DNA from: Chloroflexota bacterium
Lineage (GTDB): Bacteria > Chloroflexota > Anaerolineae > JAAEKA01
Direction: 5' to 3'
Assembly: GCA_029558955.1 (NCBI GenBank)
Contig: JAKQCW010000129.1
Location: 1 to 64,000 of the forward strand
Length of the DNA stretch: 64,000 bases
The position numbers and the translations under genes were made by a program. Within the stretch, counting starts at the first letter, position 1, and each line of letters begins with the position of its first letter. The notes under the pieces are model-generated. The model made no database searches. It saw only the letters and a program-made list of their open reading frames with translations, and was not told the origin of the DNA. Below are positions 1 through 11,535 of this stretch, one piece after another.

Positions 1-372
1 AGCGGATCACGGATCCGCTGGGAGCGATGGATCTGCTGGGAGCGATAGATCCGCTGGGAGCGATAGAGCGATAATTATCCTACTCTCACCTTACCGCGCT
101 CCCCTATGCTCCTGCCGGTTCCGTGAACCGGCAGGTTACCATATTCGCCTGCACCTCCGAGCCAGCGGATCACGGATCCGCTGGGAGCGATAGGATCACG
201 GATCCGCTGGGAGCGATAGATCCGCTGGGGGCGATGGATCCGCTGGGAGCGATAGAGCCGCTGGGAGCGATAGAGCTGCTGGGAGCGATAGAGCCGCTGG
301 GGGCGATGGATCTGCTGGGAGCGATGGAGCCGCTGGGAGCGATGGAGCCGCTGGGAGCGGTAGAGCGATAAT
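1..372. repeat. 18-bp minisatellite with duplicated border
   Basis: An 18-bp unit (GATCCGCTGGGAGCGATA and variants) is repeated in two blocks, about 1-72 and 182-372. Each block ends in nearly the same flank (GAGCGATAATT, then about 25 bases of shared sequence), so a whole block plus border appears duplicated. Both blocks begin with a small hairpin, AGCGGATC-ACG-GATCCGCT (1-19 and 164-182). Because 18 is a multiple of three the array stays open in several frames, giving low-complexity hexapeptide frames that I do not regard as genes. It lies just past the 3' end of the carboxylase operon. Confidence 0.9.
111..135. repeat. Perfect 11-bp stem hairpin
   Basis: CCTGCCGGTTC and GAACCGGCAGG are perfectly complementary around a 3-base loop. 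It sits between the two minisatellite blocks. There is no adjacent T-run, so it is not a typical intrinsic terminator, although it is downstream of the minus-strand carboxylase operon. Confidence 0.7.
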
Positions 373-401
373 TGTCATACTCTCACCTTACCGTGCTGCC
401 G

Positions 402-938
402 TTAGTGCAGCGTGACCAGCACGTCGCCCTGGTTGACCGAGTTGCCAGGCTTGGCCTTGATGGTGGCGATGACCCCTGGACGCGGCGCGCGTAGCTCGTT
501 TTCCATCTTCATCGCCTCCAGAATCACCAGGGTCTGGCCGGCCGCCACCTCGGCCCCCTCTTCCACCAGCACTTTGACCACCAGGCCGGGGATGGGCGCC
601 TTGATGGCCGAATCGCCGGCGCCGCCGGCGCTGGCGCCGCTCACCTGGCTGGCCCGGTAGCTGCGTTCATCGAGCACCCGCACCTCGTAGCCCTCGTAGC
701 CCTGGCTGGAGACCATCACGCGGTAGCCGTTGCGCTCCGTCTCCTGGACATGCACCTCGTAGGATTTGCTGTCCAGCAGCAAGGAATAGAGGTCCAACTT
801 GCCGATGCGCTGCAAGTCGGCGCTGAATGACTGCCCATCGATGTGCAGCAGCCCATCCTCGCCCACCTCGATTTCATAGGTTCGACCGCCGCCCACCGGC
901 GCGCCTGTGGGGGTAATGGTAGCAATGTACTTCATCAC
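402..938 (-). CDS. Biotin carboxyl carrier protein of acyl-CoA carboxylase
   Basis: This 178-residue protein is the biotin carrier of an acyl-CoA carboxylase; it shuttles carboxybiotin between the biotin carboxylase and the carboxyltransferase. Residues about 110-178 form a biotinyl/lipoyl domain with the biotinylation motif EAMKM, Lys at about 144, and the expected PIPG turn before it. The N-terminal 95 residues resemble the beta-rich segment that precedes the biotinyl domain in propionyl-CoA and pyruvate carboxylase carriers, joined by an Ala/Gly-rich linker. It is the last gene of a minus-strand operon, 57 bases after accC. The separate carrier beside accC and a PccB-type subunit fits a split propionyl-/acetyl-CoA carboxylase; the substrate cannot be decided from sequence alone. 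Confidence 0.9.
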   Translation of the reverse strand: MMKYIATITPTGAPVGGGRTYEIEVGEDGLLHIDGQSFSADLQRIGKLDLYSLLLDSKSYEVHVQETERNGYRVMVSSQGYEGYEVRVLDERSYRASQVSGASAGGAGDSAIKAPIPGLVVKVLVEEGAEVAAGQTLVILEAMKMENELRAPRPGVIATIKAKPGNSVNQGDVLVTLH

Positions 939-995
939 AGACTCCTGTCGTCAACCCCCTGCTTCCGGCGGGAGAGGGGGCAGGGGAGGGCGGGC

Positions 996-2483
<1,488 letters not shown>

Positions 2484-2496
2484 AGGGCACCTTTTC

Positions 2497-3054
2497 TTAC
2501 CAATCTACCGTCACAAACACCTGATCAGGTGCAAAGGACTGTTTGGGCAGGCCATGCAGCCAGCGCAGCGCGCCGAAGGAGGGATGAAGCGGGTCCAGCA
2601 CCAGCCGCTGGATGTCCACGATGCTGCCCTGCACCGGCTGCCAGAGCAAGTCGCCCACATCCAGCGCCAGCAGGCCGCGCAGGCTGGCCACGCCCATCAA
2701 CCAGTCGCCCACGGCCAGCCCAAAGGGGACGCCCGGCCGGTCTGGCTGGTCTGGGTCGATCAAATCAAGGCGCAGCGGCAGGCCGCAGTCCAGCAGCGCC
2801 TGGCAGAGGGGCCCGTCATGGCCGCGCGACTGCTCGATCTGGCTGACGCGGCCGCAGAAAACGCTGCGCTCCAGGCTCAGCGGCTTGAAGGCCGCGCGGC
2901 CGTAGTTGATCGATTCGAACCAGCCGGCCGTTTCATCGCGGCCCGGCAGCAGCGGTCCGGCGTCCAACTGCACCGCCAGCGGCAGGCCAACCATCAGGCC
3001 GGCGCGGTCGTTGGCTGCAAACTGATCGTCGGAAAGGGTGAAGGTGGCGCGCAT
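2497..3054 (-). CDS. Unknown protein inside the carboxylase operon
   Basis: I do not recognise this 185-residue protein. It is placed between the carboxyltransferase and biotin carboxylase genes with only 13 bases to accC, so it is probably co-transcribed. There is no signal peptide or membrane segment. The sequence is mostly predicted beta-strand and loop, with a [15 protein letters not shown] stretch near residues 39-53 and two Cys residues (about 67 and 90). It is too short for a carboxylase subunit and has no biotin motif. A role in carboxylase assembly or regulation is only a guess from position. Confidence 0.6.
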   Translation of the reverse strand: MRATFTLSDDQFAANDRAGLMVGLPLAVQLDAGPLLPGRDETAGWFESINYGRAAFKPLSLERSVFCGRVSQIEQSRGHDGPLCQALLDCGLPLRLDLIDPDQPDRPGVPFGLAVGDWLMGVASLRGLLALDVGDLLWQPVQGSIVDIQRLVLDPLHPSFGALRWLHGLPKQSFAPDQVFVTVDW

Positions 3055-3132
3055 CGTTGGATCGTGGGCAGGTTGGCAGCATGAGCCGGCGGTTGACCGG
3101 GCGGCGTCTCGACGGATCGGCCGCTTCGCAGG

Positions 3133-4683
<1,551 letters not shown>

Positions 4684-4770
4684 GGGGGGACCTCCTTCGT
4701 TGGTGAACAGTGCGGACTGTGGCGTTGCACGGTTGCGAGAACCGTGCGGCAATCCAGTCGATGTTTTGTG

Positions 4771-5574
4771 TCAGAAGCTGATCACACCCAACAGCGTCAG
4801 CGTCGCCAGCAGGATCGGCTGATGGATCAGGTAGATCAGCAGCGAGTTCTCGCCCAGCAGGCGCAGCAGCCTGATCAGGGCGTTGTTCGAGTGATCAGCC
4901 AGGCTGAAGCGCCGCTGGCCGCCGGGGTAGAGCAGGCGGCCCAGAAAGATGCCGATCAGCACCCGGCCAAACCAGGGGATCAGCGGGGCGTAATCGACGC
5001 CGCTGCCCGGCGTCGGCGCCAGCCATTCCAGGATGGGCAGGTCCAGCCTGAGCCCCTGAATGGCCGGCCCCAGCAGGATCAGCACAAGGCCCAGCGCCAG
5101 GTTGAGCCAGTTCCTGCGGATGTGCAAAAAGGGATAGGCCAGGATGATCGACAGGCCGATCAGATGCAGGATGCCGAAGCGCACGTAGTAATCTGCGCCC
5201 AGCGCCAGGTAGGTGACGACGCTGATCACCAGGCCCCAGGTGAAGATGGTCAGGCCGCGGATGACGTATTTTGGCCACAGGCTGCCGTTGGGATGGCTGC
5301 GGCGCTCACGGCTGTAGCTCAGCGTCAGCGACAGGCCGACCAGGCCGGTGAAGAGGCTGGCGGTGACGTTTTGCCAGTAGCTCCAGAAGCCGCTGCGCAG
5401 GGTGATGTCGTAGCCGCCCAGGCTGGCCAGGTCCCACAGCAGGTGGTAGACCACCATCATGAAGATGGCCACGCCGCGCAGCGCGTCGATCTCCCACAGG
5501 CGGTCGCCGCGCAACACCCGCACCGGGGTGATGCTGGCGCGCAGGCCTGTGAGGTAGGTGGCGAGTACCGTCAT
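4771..5574 (-). CDS. DUF1624/heparan-alpha-glucosaminide acetyltransferase-like membrane protein
   Basis: A 267-residue polytopic membrane protein. The N-terminal segment RLWEIDALRGVAIFMMVVYH with the following LLWDLASLGGYDI matches the DUF1624 / heparan-alpha-glucosaminide N-acetyltransferase catalytic family, whose conserved Arg-Gly and His lie in the first membrane helix. Seven or so hydrophobic segments follow, spaced through the protein to a final helix ending LLGVISF. Some family members transfer acetyl groups to extracytoplasmic sugars; here the substrate is unknown. It follows the carboxyltransferase gene's upstream side in the same direction but the 87-base gap and different function suggest a separate unit. 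Confidence 0.75.
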   Translation of the reverse strand: MTVLATYLTGLRASITPVRVLRGDRLWEIDALRGVAIFMMVVYHLLWDLASLGGYDITLRSGFWSYWQNVTASLFTGLVGLSLTLSYSRERRSHPNGSLWPKYVIRGLTIFTWGLVISVVTYLALGADYYVRFGILHLIGLSIILAYPFLHIRRNWLNLALGLVLILLGPAIQGLRLDLPILEWLAPTPGSGVDYAPLIPWFGRVLIGIFLGRLLYPGGQRRFSLADHSNNALIRLLRLLGENSLLIYLIHQPILLATLTLLGVISF

Positions 5575-5615
5575 GGAACTCTCAGTCTGGGTTCATCCGC
5601 GAAAATGACGAGGAT

Positions 5616-5646
5616 GCGCCGTCGGTTCGACAGACTGAACCGGCGC
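5616..5646. repeat. Imperfect hairpin upstream of the acyltransferase-like gene
   Basis: GCGCC-GT-CGGTTC pairs with GAACCG-GCGC around GACAGACT. It lies between the end of the dehydrogenase gene and the next minus-strand gene. It has no T-run on either side and may be a member of a hairpin repeat class rather than a terminator. Confidence 0.5.
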
Positions 5647-5681
5647 ACGGGCCGTCCAGGTTGGCGCGCAGCTCTGGGCGA

Positions 5682-6719
5682 TCAGGCGACCTCCAGCAAG
5701 ATCTTGCCGAAATGCTCGCCCTGTTTCATGCGCTCCTCGGCCTGGCGCGCCTCGTGCAGCGGATAGACGCGGTCGATGGGCACGGCCAGCTTGCCGGCGA
5801 AGATCAGCCGCATCACCGCCTCGAACTCCGGCTGGCTGCCCATGGTCGAGCCGATGATGCTCACCTGGCGGCCAAAGAGGATGTTGATCGGCGTGGAACC
5901 GGTGTAGCCGGTGGTGCCGCCCACGGTCAGCAGCCGGCCACCTTTGCGCAGGGTGCGCAGGCTGGCGTCCCAGGTGGCCGCGCCCACGTTGTCCACCACG
6001 ATATCGACCCCCTGCTTGCCGCTGTGCAGATAGATGGCGCGCGACCAGTTGGGCTCGGCCTCGCGGTCCAGCACCCAATCGGCGCCCTGTTCCAGCGCCT
6101 GCTGGGCTTTCTCCGCGCCGCCGGCCACCACCCAGACCGTGGCGCCCAGCAGCTTGGCCAACGCGATGGTGAAGCTGTTGACGCCGCCGCCCGCGCCGAT
6201 GACCAGCACCGTCTCGCCCGGGCGCAGTTGCCCCTTGGTGATCAACATGCGCCAGGTGGTGACGGCCACGGTGGGCGCGGCCGCGGCCTGCTGCATGGAA
6301 AAGCCATCGGGCACCGCCATCAGGTTGCGCGCCGGGATCTTGACGAACTCGGCAAAGCTGCCGCGGGTGTGCTCGCCCAGGATGGCCCAGGTGTCGCACA
6401 GGCTGTGCTCGCCCCTCAAGCAGTAGGGGCAATGGCCGCACCAGAGGGTCGGGTTGGCGGTCACCGGTTGGCCGGCGGTCCAGCCAGTCACCCGATCGCC
6501 CATGGCTACCAGCGTGCCGCTGAAGTCGGCGCCGGGGATGTGCGGCAGCTCCAGATCGAGACCTTTCCACCCTTTGACGACAAACTGATCCAAGCGGTTG
6601 AGGGCCGCGTGCTGCACTCGCACCAGCGCCTCGTCGGGGCCAAGCTCGGGGACGGGCAGATCCTCGACGTACTCCAGCATGTCGAGGCTGCCGTGCTGAC
6701 GAAAGATAATTGCGCGCAT
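5682..6719 (-). CDS. Zinc-binding dehydrogenase / quinone oxidoreductase-like MDR protein
   Basis: A 345-residue medium-chain dehydrogenase/reductase. The GroES-like N-terminal domain carries a full structural zinc lobe, CGHCPYCLRGEHSLC, near residues 90-104. The Rossmann domain has VLVIGAGGGVNSFTIALAK near residue 170. The catalytic zinc ligands of true alcohol dehydrogenases are missing: the position of the first Cys reads LNRLDQF and the usual GHE is GADFSG, so a zinc-free reductase mechanism is more likely. I start it at 6719, where GGGAGG precedes the ATG and the domain begins (MRAIIFRQHG); upstream in-frame codons fall in a 50-bp repeat. Substrate unknown; it is probably a single transcription unit. 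Confidence 0.85.
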   Translation of the reverse strand: MRAIIFRQHGSLDMLEYVEDLPVPELGPDEALVRVQHAALNRLDQFVVKGWKGLDLELPHIPGADFSGTLVAMGDRVTGWTAGQPVTANPTLWCGHCPYCLRGEHSLCDTWAILGEHTRGSFAEFVKIPARNLMAVPDGFSMQQAAAAPTVAVTTWRMLITKGQLRPGETVLVIGAGGGVNSFTIALAKLLGATVWVVAGGAEKAQQALEQGADWVLDREAEPNWSRAIYLHSGKQGVDIVVDNVGAATWDASLRTLRKGGRLLTVGGTTGYTGSTPINILFGRQVSIIGSTMGSQPEFEAVMRLIFAGKLAVPIDRVYPLHEARQAEERMKQGEHFGKILLEVA

Positions 6720-6778
6720 CACACCTCCCGGAGTCGAGGGCGCTGTGGACTGAGGGTGTACGGCGGGCGATCGGCGGG

Positions 6779-6877
6779 GCGCCGCGCCGGTCGGGCCGGA
6801 CGAGACGCCCTCAGGATCAGGCAAGGGAGCGCCGCGCCGGTCGGCCGAACGTGACGCCCTCAGGATCAGGGCAACGA
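6779..6877. repeat. Two-copy 50-bp direct repeat
   Basis: Two adjacent copies of about 50 bp (6779-6828 and 6829-6877) share GCGCCGCGCCGGTCGG, GACGCCCTCAGGATCAG and flanks with a few substitutions. It occupies the gap upstream of the dehydrogenase gene and downstream of the PHP gene. Confidence 0.85.
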
Positions 6878-6904
6878 TACAGTGGCGCTATTTTACCACG
6901 CCTG

Positions 6905-9205
6905 TTACATATTGAACAATCGCAGCCATTCGCTGTTCAGGTCATCCCAGCGCGCGCCGTAGTAGACGTGGTCGACGCCGTCGGGGTCGCGATAGACCAG
7001 GTCTGCTGCGGTGTAGGAACGGCGCAGGTAGCCGATGTTGCCCATCCAGTTCACCTGGCTGTCGTCCAGCGGGCGGTCTTGTTCCAGGTGCATGCGCAGC
7101 GCGTAGTGGCGCAGGCTGCCCTCCTTGAGCATTCCTGGCAGCCAAAGCCGGCTCTCCACATGGCGGTTGCCCAGGTTGTGGAACTTGAACATGGGGTCGC
7201 TGCCGTTCTCCTGCACTTCCACTACTTCCAGTCCGGAGCGCGGCAGTTCCACCGCGATCAGCTCGCGCCATTCCGGCTGAAGCTGTTCCGCCGGCACCTC
7301 AGCGTAGAGCAAATCGCGCCCCTGGCGGTTGCGAAAGGCCAGGTTGCAGATGCAGGCGCCCGCGCGGCGCACCACCGAGACGATGCCCATGTTGCCGCGC
7401 CAGCGCACCTTGCTTTCCGCGGCCAGCCGGCCCGGCGCCGCCTTGCCTGGCGGGTCCACGTCGAACAGCGGTTCCCAGGCCTGGCCAATCCAGCCCACCG
7501 CCACGGCGAAGAAGATGCGTTCGATGCGGCCATCTTCGCTGCGGTAGACCAAATCGCACTTGGCGCGGTTGCGCTGGTCGTAGTATTCGTTCTCCCGATA
7601 GACGCGCCACAGTCCGAGCTGGCCCTGCCAGCGCACCTGATGATGCAGATCGTGCAGCCGCGGCCGGGCCTCCTGGTAATTCTTGATGGCGTAGAGCCAA
7701 ACCGAGGTGGCCGTGAATTCAGAAACCAGGCTCTCGCGGTTGGTGCGCAGGTCAACCACCCGGAAGTACTCGGTGTCGCCGCGCAGCGTCATCCCTACGA
7801 TCTCGACCCCCGACTTGGGCAGCTCGATGCCAGGGGCCAGCATGGGGGCATGGTCCAGCCGGGCGCCGGCCGGCGCCTCGTCCCCTTCCACATGCAGCAT
7901 GTCGATGATGTCGCCGTGGGTGGCCAGCGTCGTCTCGCCGTTGCGGCGCACATAGATCAGCCGGCCATTCTCCTCGCGCACATAGCAGGGCTTGCGGGCC
8001 AGGTCGCGCACCTCGATCTGCACGATCTCGTGCCCGTCGTAGTTGACGATGTCCACCGACCATTCAGGCTGCGGCGCGACCAGCTCGCTGATCGCGCCCT
8101 GGAAGGCGCGCATGTTGGCCGCGGCGTCGGTCAGGCCGGCAACCGGCAGCTTGGGGTCTGGATCCAGGCCCAGGAAGATGGCGCCGCCCCCGCTGTTGGC
8201 CAGCGCGGCCACGTGCCGGCTCATCTGGTCCGGGTCGTCGATGCAGGTCAGCAGGAGAATCTGATGGTTGGAAGGGCCGGCTGAGCGGGCCTCGGCCACG
8301 CGGTTGTAGCGCGCCACGTCGGAGACGAAGGGAACGCGCAGCCGGTCGAAGTCGTTGCTGGCGAAGAGCTTCAGCAGCGCGTCGAAGGTGGCCTCGGGGA
8401 GCATCACCTCGCTGGGCCGGTCGCCGACCCCCCAGCGGTGCATCGGGTCGTCCTGGCTTTGGGTTAGTCGGTGGGCGTCAGAGCCCTGCACGCAGAACAT
8501 GCGCCGCTCATAGCCCAGGTTCGTGCCGTCGTACCAGTGGGGACTGGAGAAGCCTTGCAACTGCGGGCTGTGGAACGCGCTGAACTCCAGCGCGTGCAGG
8601 CTGGGGTTTTGGGTTGCGCTGATGCGCAGCGCGCCGGTGGGCAGGTTGTTGGCGATGGCCAGCACCCCGGTGGGCGCGTTGATGTGGGCGGCAATGGCAA
8701 TGCCGCCGGCCTCGTGGATGATCTTGTAGGCTTCGAGGAAGGCCTGAGTGCCGGGCATGCCGGGGGAACCCAGGCTCATCTTCTCGTAGGGCACGCCAAG
8801 CTGGTGCAGCACCGCCTTGAGGCGTGGAATGCTGGCCTGGCCGCCGGGAGGAAAAACCCCCAGGGTATGGGAACCAAAACGGCAGGTGAACTCAAAACCT
8901 GGCAGAACTGTGATCTTTTCCAACAGCCGGCGATAGTCCGCCAGTTCTTCTCGCTCGTGTTCTTGGAGCCGGTTGCGCTGCTCAAGGCGCTCCAGAAAGT
9001 CAATCTCGTCGTACAGGGCCTCGTAACCAGCAATTGTGTTGTGGTCTGTGAAGGCAATAATGTCAAGACCTCGGCGCTCTGCTTCTTTGAGGACGTCCAG
9101 GTAACTGATTTCTTTTTCTACGTAGTCCTCAGAAGCCGGGGTATGAATGTGAAGGTCCATTCTGTACCAGCGCATGGTCTTCGGCAAGGCGTCTGCGTCA
9201 ACCAT
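6905..9205 (-). CDS. PHP phosphoesterase - AlbA_2 fusion with duplicated C-terminal region
   Basis: A 766-residue multidomain protein. Residues about 14-250 are a PHP metal-dependent phosphoesterase domain with all visible ligands: H19/H21 (LHIHT), D54-H55 (FTDHN), E105 (GFEFT), H174 (AAH) and D243/H245 (GSDAH). Residues about 311-430 match the AlbA_2 (Schlafen-type) domain: an AALANSGGGAIFLGLD core, IVQIEV, and an IYVRRNGETTLAT end. From 461 the sequence is internally duplicated: ELPKSGVEIV/ELPRSGLEVV at 461 and 653; VRWQGQLG, VRWRGNMG and VNWMGNIG at 524, 600 and 718; and DLVYRxxDG at 551 and 735. No signal peptide is present. AGGAG precedes the ATG. Substrate unknown; a nuclease or nucleotide phosphoesterase guided by AlbA_2 is an inference. 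Confidence 0.85.
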   Translation of the reverse strand: MVDADALPKTMRWYRMDLHIHTPASEDYVEKEISYLDVLKEAERRGLDIIAFTDHNTIAGYEALYDEIDFLERLEQRNRLQEHEREELADYRRLLEKITVLPGFEFTCRFGSHTLGVFPPGGQASIPRLKAVLHQLGVPYEKMSLGSPGMPGTQAFLEAYKIIHEAGGIAIAAHINAPTGVLAIANNLPTGALRISATQNPSLHALEFSAFHSPQLQGFSSPHWYDGTNLGYERRMFCVQGSDAHRLTQSQDDPMHRWGVGDRPSEVMLPEATFDALLKLFASNDFDRLRVPFVSDVARYNRVAEARSAGPSNHQILLLTCIDDPDQMSRHVAALANSGGGAIFLGLDPDPKLPVAGLTDAAANMRAFQGAISELVAPQPEWSVDIVNYDGHEIVQIEVRDLARKPCYVREENGRLIYVRRNGETTLATHGDIIDMLHVEGDEAPAGARLDHAPMLAPGIELPKSGVEIVGMTLRGDTEYFRVVDLRTNRESLVSEFTATSVWLYAIKNYQEARPRLHDLHHQVRWQGQLGLWRVYRENEYYDQRNRAKCDLVYRSEDGRIERIFFAVAVGWIGQAWEPLFDVDPPGKAAPGRLAAESKVRWRGNMGIVSVVRRAGACICNLAFRNRQGRDLLYAEVPAEQLQPEWRELIAVELPRSGLEVVEVQENGSDPMFKFHNLGNRHVESRLWLPGMLKEGSLRHYALRMHLEQDRPLDDSQVNWMGNIGYLRRSYTAADLVYRDPDGVDHVYYGARWDDLNSEWLRLFNM

Positions 9206-9257
9206 AATGCCATCTCCTGGTACTCTTTTTTGCTCAAGCTATTCGATTGTAACACTG

Positions 9258-9269
9258 TTGACAGGTCAA
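9258..9269. promoter_or_regulatory. Perfect palindrome upstream of the PHP gene
   Basis: TTGAC-AG-GTCAA lies about 55 bases before the PHP-AlbA_2 start, next to a possible minus-strand -10 (TACAAT). It could be an operator; no regulator is known for it. Confidence 0.3.
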
Positions 9270-9390
9270 TTCAGTAGAGAACCTCCGATTGGCGCGTCTT
9301 TGATCAGTATTCGTGCAGCGGGCTGTGCGGGCAGGAGGGCCTTTGGCGGCGCCGCGGCGGCCTGCTCCGTCACCTGCTGAGATCCGGCGA

Positions 9391-9891
9391 TCAGGCGCTT
9401 CCGTCGCTGTCTTGGGCGTGCAGCGCCTCCAGCAGGCGGCGATAGGTCTGATCCAACGACTCTGGTATGGTGCGCGTCATGCCAATCGTGGACATAAAGC
9501 TGGTGTCGCCGTTCCAGCGCGGCACCACATGGATGTGGACGTGGGACTCGATGCCGGCGCCGGCCGCTTTGCCCAGATTGGCGCCGACGTTGAAGCCCTG
9601 CGGCTGCATCACCTGCCGCAGCGCCGCCAGCCCCCGATTGACCAGCAGCATCATCTCGGTCAGTGTCTCGGCCGGCAGATCCTCCAGGCTTGACACGTGG
9701 GCGCACGGCGCCACCAACAGGTGGCCGTTGGTGTAGGGGTAGCGATTCAGGGCGATGAAGGCGGTCTGGCCGCGCAGCAAGACGTGCTCGTCCTCGTCGT
9801 TGCCGCAGACCAGCTTGTCACAGAACACGCAGCCAGGTGTCTTGTGGGCCATGATGTATTCCATGCGCCAGGGGGACCAGATCAATTCCAC
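9391..9891 (-). CDS. HIT-family nucleotide hydrolase/phosphorylase
   Basis: A 166-residue histidine-triad protein. The catalytic triad motif HVHIHVV has His at 117, 119 and 121. CVFC (Cys21, Cys24) together with a later His resembles the zinc-binding N-terminus of the Ap4A phosphorylase-like HIT branch, as does the opening WSPWRMEYI and the NGHLLVAP strand. The enzyme most likely cleaves dinucleoside polyphosphates or AMP/ADP adducts in the cytoplasm. The start is a GTG at 9891 with AGGA upstream; the family N-terminus begins there. It is followed by the PHP gene in the same direction after a 185-base gap, so co-transcription is uncertain. Confidence 0.9.
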   Translation of the reverse strand: MELIWSPWRMEYIMAHKTPGCVFCDKLVCGNDEDEHVLLRGQTAFIALNRYPYTNGHLLVAPCAHVSSLEDLPAETLTEMMLLVNRGLAALRQVMQPQGFNVGANLGKAAGAGIESHVHIHVVPRWNGDTSFMSTIGMTRTIPESLDQTYRRLLEALHAQDSDGSA

Positions 9892-10154
9892 GCGCTGCGT
9901 CCTGTCATGCTCACTCGGTGAAGTCTCGGTGCAAGCAGCTTACAAGCTCTGTGCGGCCTGCGTCCGGCGTCTGGCGCGGTAGTGTACCAGAAAGGCGCGG
10001 CCGCGTCAAGTGCCGCCGGCCGCGCACGGGAGGTTCGCAGCTCTGGGTTGCGAGCCCTTCCCTTTGACAAAACGCCTAAATTCTGGCATTCTTGGGAACG
10101 CCGCCTTCTCCCCGGACGTCCGGTGGGTGGACGTGTAAGAGGAAAGGATCCGCC

Positions 10155-10619
10155 GTGCTCGCAGTCTTGCTGGTGCTCAGCCTGCTCTTCAACCCCATGA
10201 CTCAGACCATCGACCCCCCGTGGTACGCCGCCACGCGGCTGCCGGCGCGCGGCGAGGTGACCTTCTATGCCCCGGGCGTGATGGAAACAGCCTATCATCT
10301 GCGGCTGGAGCGGGCGCAGGTGCCCTACTGCGACCGGCCGGCCTGCGTGGGCTACATCGCCACCCTGCGGCCGGGCGACCTGGGGCGCAAAGTGTGGCTG
10401 GACGTGCCCGGCGTCGGCGTCGAGGGGCCTTTTCTGGTGGTGGACTATGCCGCGGCCAAGGATTTCGAGCGGCTGAGCCGCCGCGGGCTGATCGCTGAGG
10501 TCGACAACGTCACCGCCCGGCGCTGGGGCATGACCCGCCCAATCTTCGATGTGATCATGCTGGCGGAGCCGCCGCGCACCATGCACCGGCAACTGCTGCC
10601 GTTGGTGTTGGTGCAGTAA
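10155..10619 (+). CDS. Exported double-psi beta-barrel (RlpA-like) protein
   Basis: I start this at GTG 10155, preceded by GGAAAGGA; the product (154 residues) then opens with a hydrophobic export signal ([11 protein letters not shown]). The mature part has the look of an RlpA/barwin-type double-psi barrel: [12 protein letters not shown], then [28 protein letters not shown], and [17 protein letters not shown]. In that family the Asp in the VVDYA-like segment is often catalytic, but the sequence is too divergent to claim lytic transglycosylase activity. A TTGACA lies at 10074 with only a weak -10 17 bases on. The next gene downstream is radC. Confidence 0.6.
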   Translation: MLAVLLVLSLLFNPMTQTIDPPWYAATRLPARGEVTFYAPGVMETAYHLRLERAQVPYCDRPACVGYIATLRPGDLGRKVWLDVPGVGVEGPFLVVDYAAAKDFERLSRRGLIAEVDNVTARRWGMTRPIFDVIMLAEPPRTMHRQLLPLVLVQ

Positions 10620-10741
10620 GGTTGCCGCCTTCATCCGCACTGCACGGGCGCCAGCGTCCTTCGAAGCGGCGAGCCGGGGCCGGGGTGCTGCACAAAGACC
10701 GGCCGAGCACGAACACTTTTCAGGAGGCGAAGGGAGTTGCC

Positions 10742-11452
10742 ATGGTCGAAAGCGAACGCGTCGAATATCGTCCTATGATCCGTGACCTGCCCACGGGCGA
10801 GCGGCCGCGCGAGCGCCTGTTGCACTACGGCGCCGGCGCGCTGAGCACCTCGGAGCTGCTGGCCATCATCCTGCGCGTCGGCACCGGCGGCGAGAATGTG
10901 GTGCGGGTGGCGGAGAAGCTGCTGGCCCGCCACGACGGCCTGCCCGGCCTGGCTCAGGCCACTATCCCGGAGCTATGTCAGGAAAAAGGGGTAGGCGAGG
11001 CCAAGGCGATCCAGGTCAAGGCCGCGCTGGAGCTGGGACGCCGGCTGTTGGTGGCCGCGCCCCACGAGCGACCGCAGATCCGCCAGCCGGCCGACGCGGC
11101 CAATCTGCTGATGGCCGAGATGTCGCTGCTCGGCCAGGAGCATCTGCGTACCGTGCTGCTGGACAGCCGTAACCGGGTGATCGCCATCCCCACCATCTAT
11201 GTCGGCTCGCTCAACGCGGCCTCGGTGCGCGTCGGCGAGGTCTTCCGTGAGGCGATTCGCGCCAACAGCGCGGCCATGATCATCGTCCACAACCACCCCA
11301 GCGGCGACCCCACCCCCAGCCCCGAGGACGTGCAGGTGACGCGTCAGATGGTCGAGGCCGGCAGCCTGCTTGCCATTGACGTGCTGGATCACCTGGTCAT
11401 CGGCCGGCAGCGTTTCGTCAGCCTGAAAGAGCGGGGGCTGGGCTTCCGCTAG
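10742..11452 (+). CDS. radC: RadC-like JAB/MPN-domain protein
   Basis: A 236-residue RadC family protein. Residues 1-100 contain the UPF0758 N-terminal helix-hairpin-helix-like region ([48 protein letters not shown]). Residues 115-236 are the JAB/MPN domain with the JAMM motif H183-N-H185-PSG and D196, so the metal site is complete. The cellular role of RadC is unsettled; the old DNA-repair assignment was withdrawn in E. coli. I choose ATG 10742 because GGAGGCGAAGGGAG stands just before it; in-frame codons further upstream do not match the family. It is followed by a glycosyltransferase gene with its own promoter. Confidence 0.95.
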   Translation: MVESERVEYRPMIRDLPTGERPRERLLHYGAGALSTSELLAIILRVGTGGENVVRVAEKLLARHDGLPGLAQATIPELCQEKGVGEAKAIQVKAALELGRRLLVAAPHERPQIRQPADAANLLMAEMSLLGQEHLRTVLLDSRNRVIAIPTIYVGSLNAASVRVGEVFREAIRANSAAMIIVHNHPSGDPTPSPEDVQVTRQMVEAGSLLAIDVLDHLVIGRQRFVSLKERGLGFR

Positions 11453-11491
11453 TACAGGCCGGCGTAAATATTTCTGCTTTGCAGGTTCAGC

Positions 11492-11510
11492 GGGTGAATT
11501 CTATTCACCG
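11492..11510. repeat. GGTGAAT...ATTCACC palindromic repeat
   Basis: GGTGAAT-TCT-ATTCACC with matching outer bases. The same palindrome recurs twice at 47996-48046. It lies just upstream of the glycosyltransferase start and argues against using the in-frame TTG at 11479, which would translate the repeat. Confidence 0.75.
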
Positions 11511-11522
11511 GCTGATTTGCGG

Positions 11523-11528
11523 TATACT
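11523..11528 (+). promoter_or_regulatory. -10 box placed for a leaderless start
   Basis: TATACT ends seven bases before GTG 11536, so transcription would begin at or next to the start codon. No convincing -35 is seen. Confidence 0.4.
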
Positions 11529-11535
11529 GCACCTC

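Noticed and set aside
123-371. Open frames across the 18-bp minisatellite on both strands
   Set aside because: Low-complexity hexapeptide repeat caused by the 18-bp period; no ribosome-binding site or homologous domain.
11479-11535. TTG start at 11479 for the glycosyltransferase
   Set aside because: It would translate a dispersed palindrome; GTG 11536 is directly behind a -10 box.
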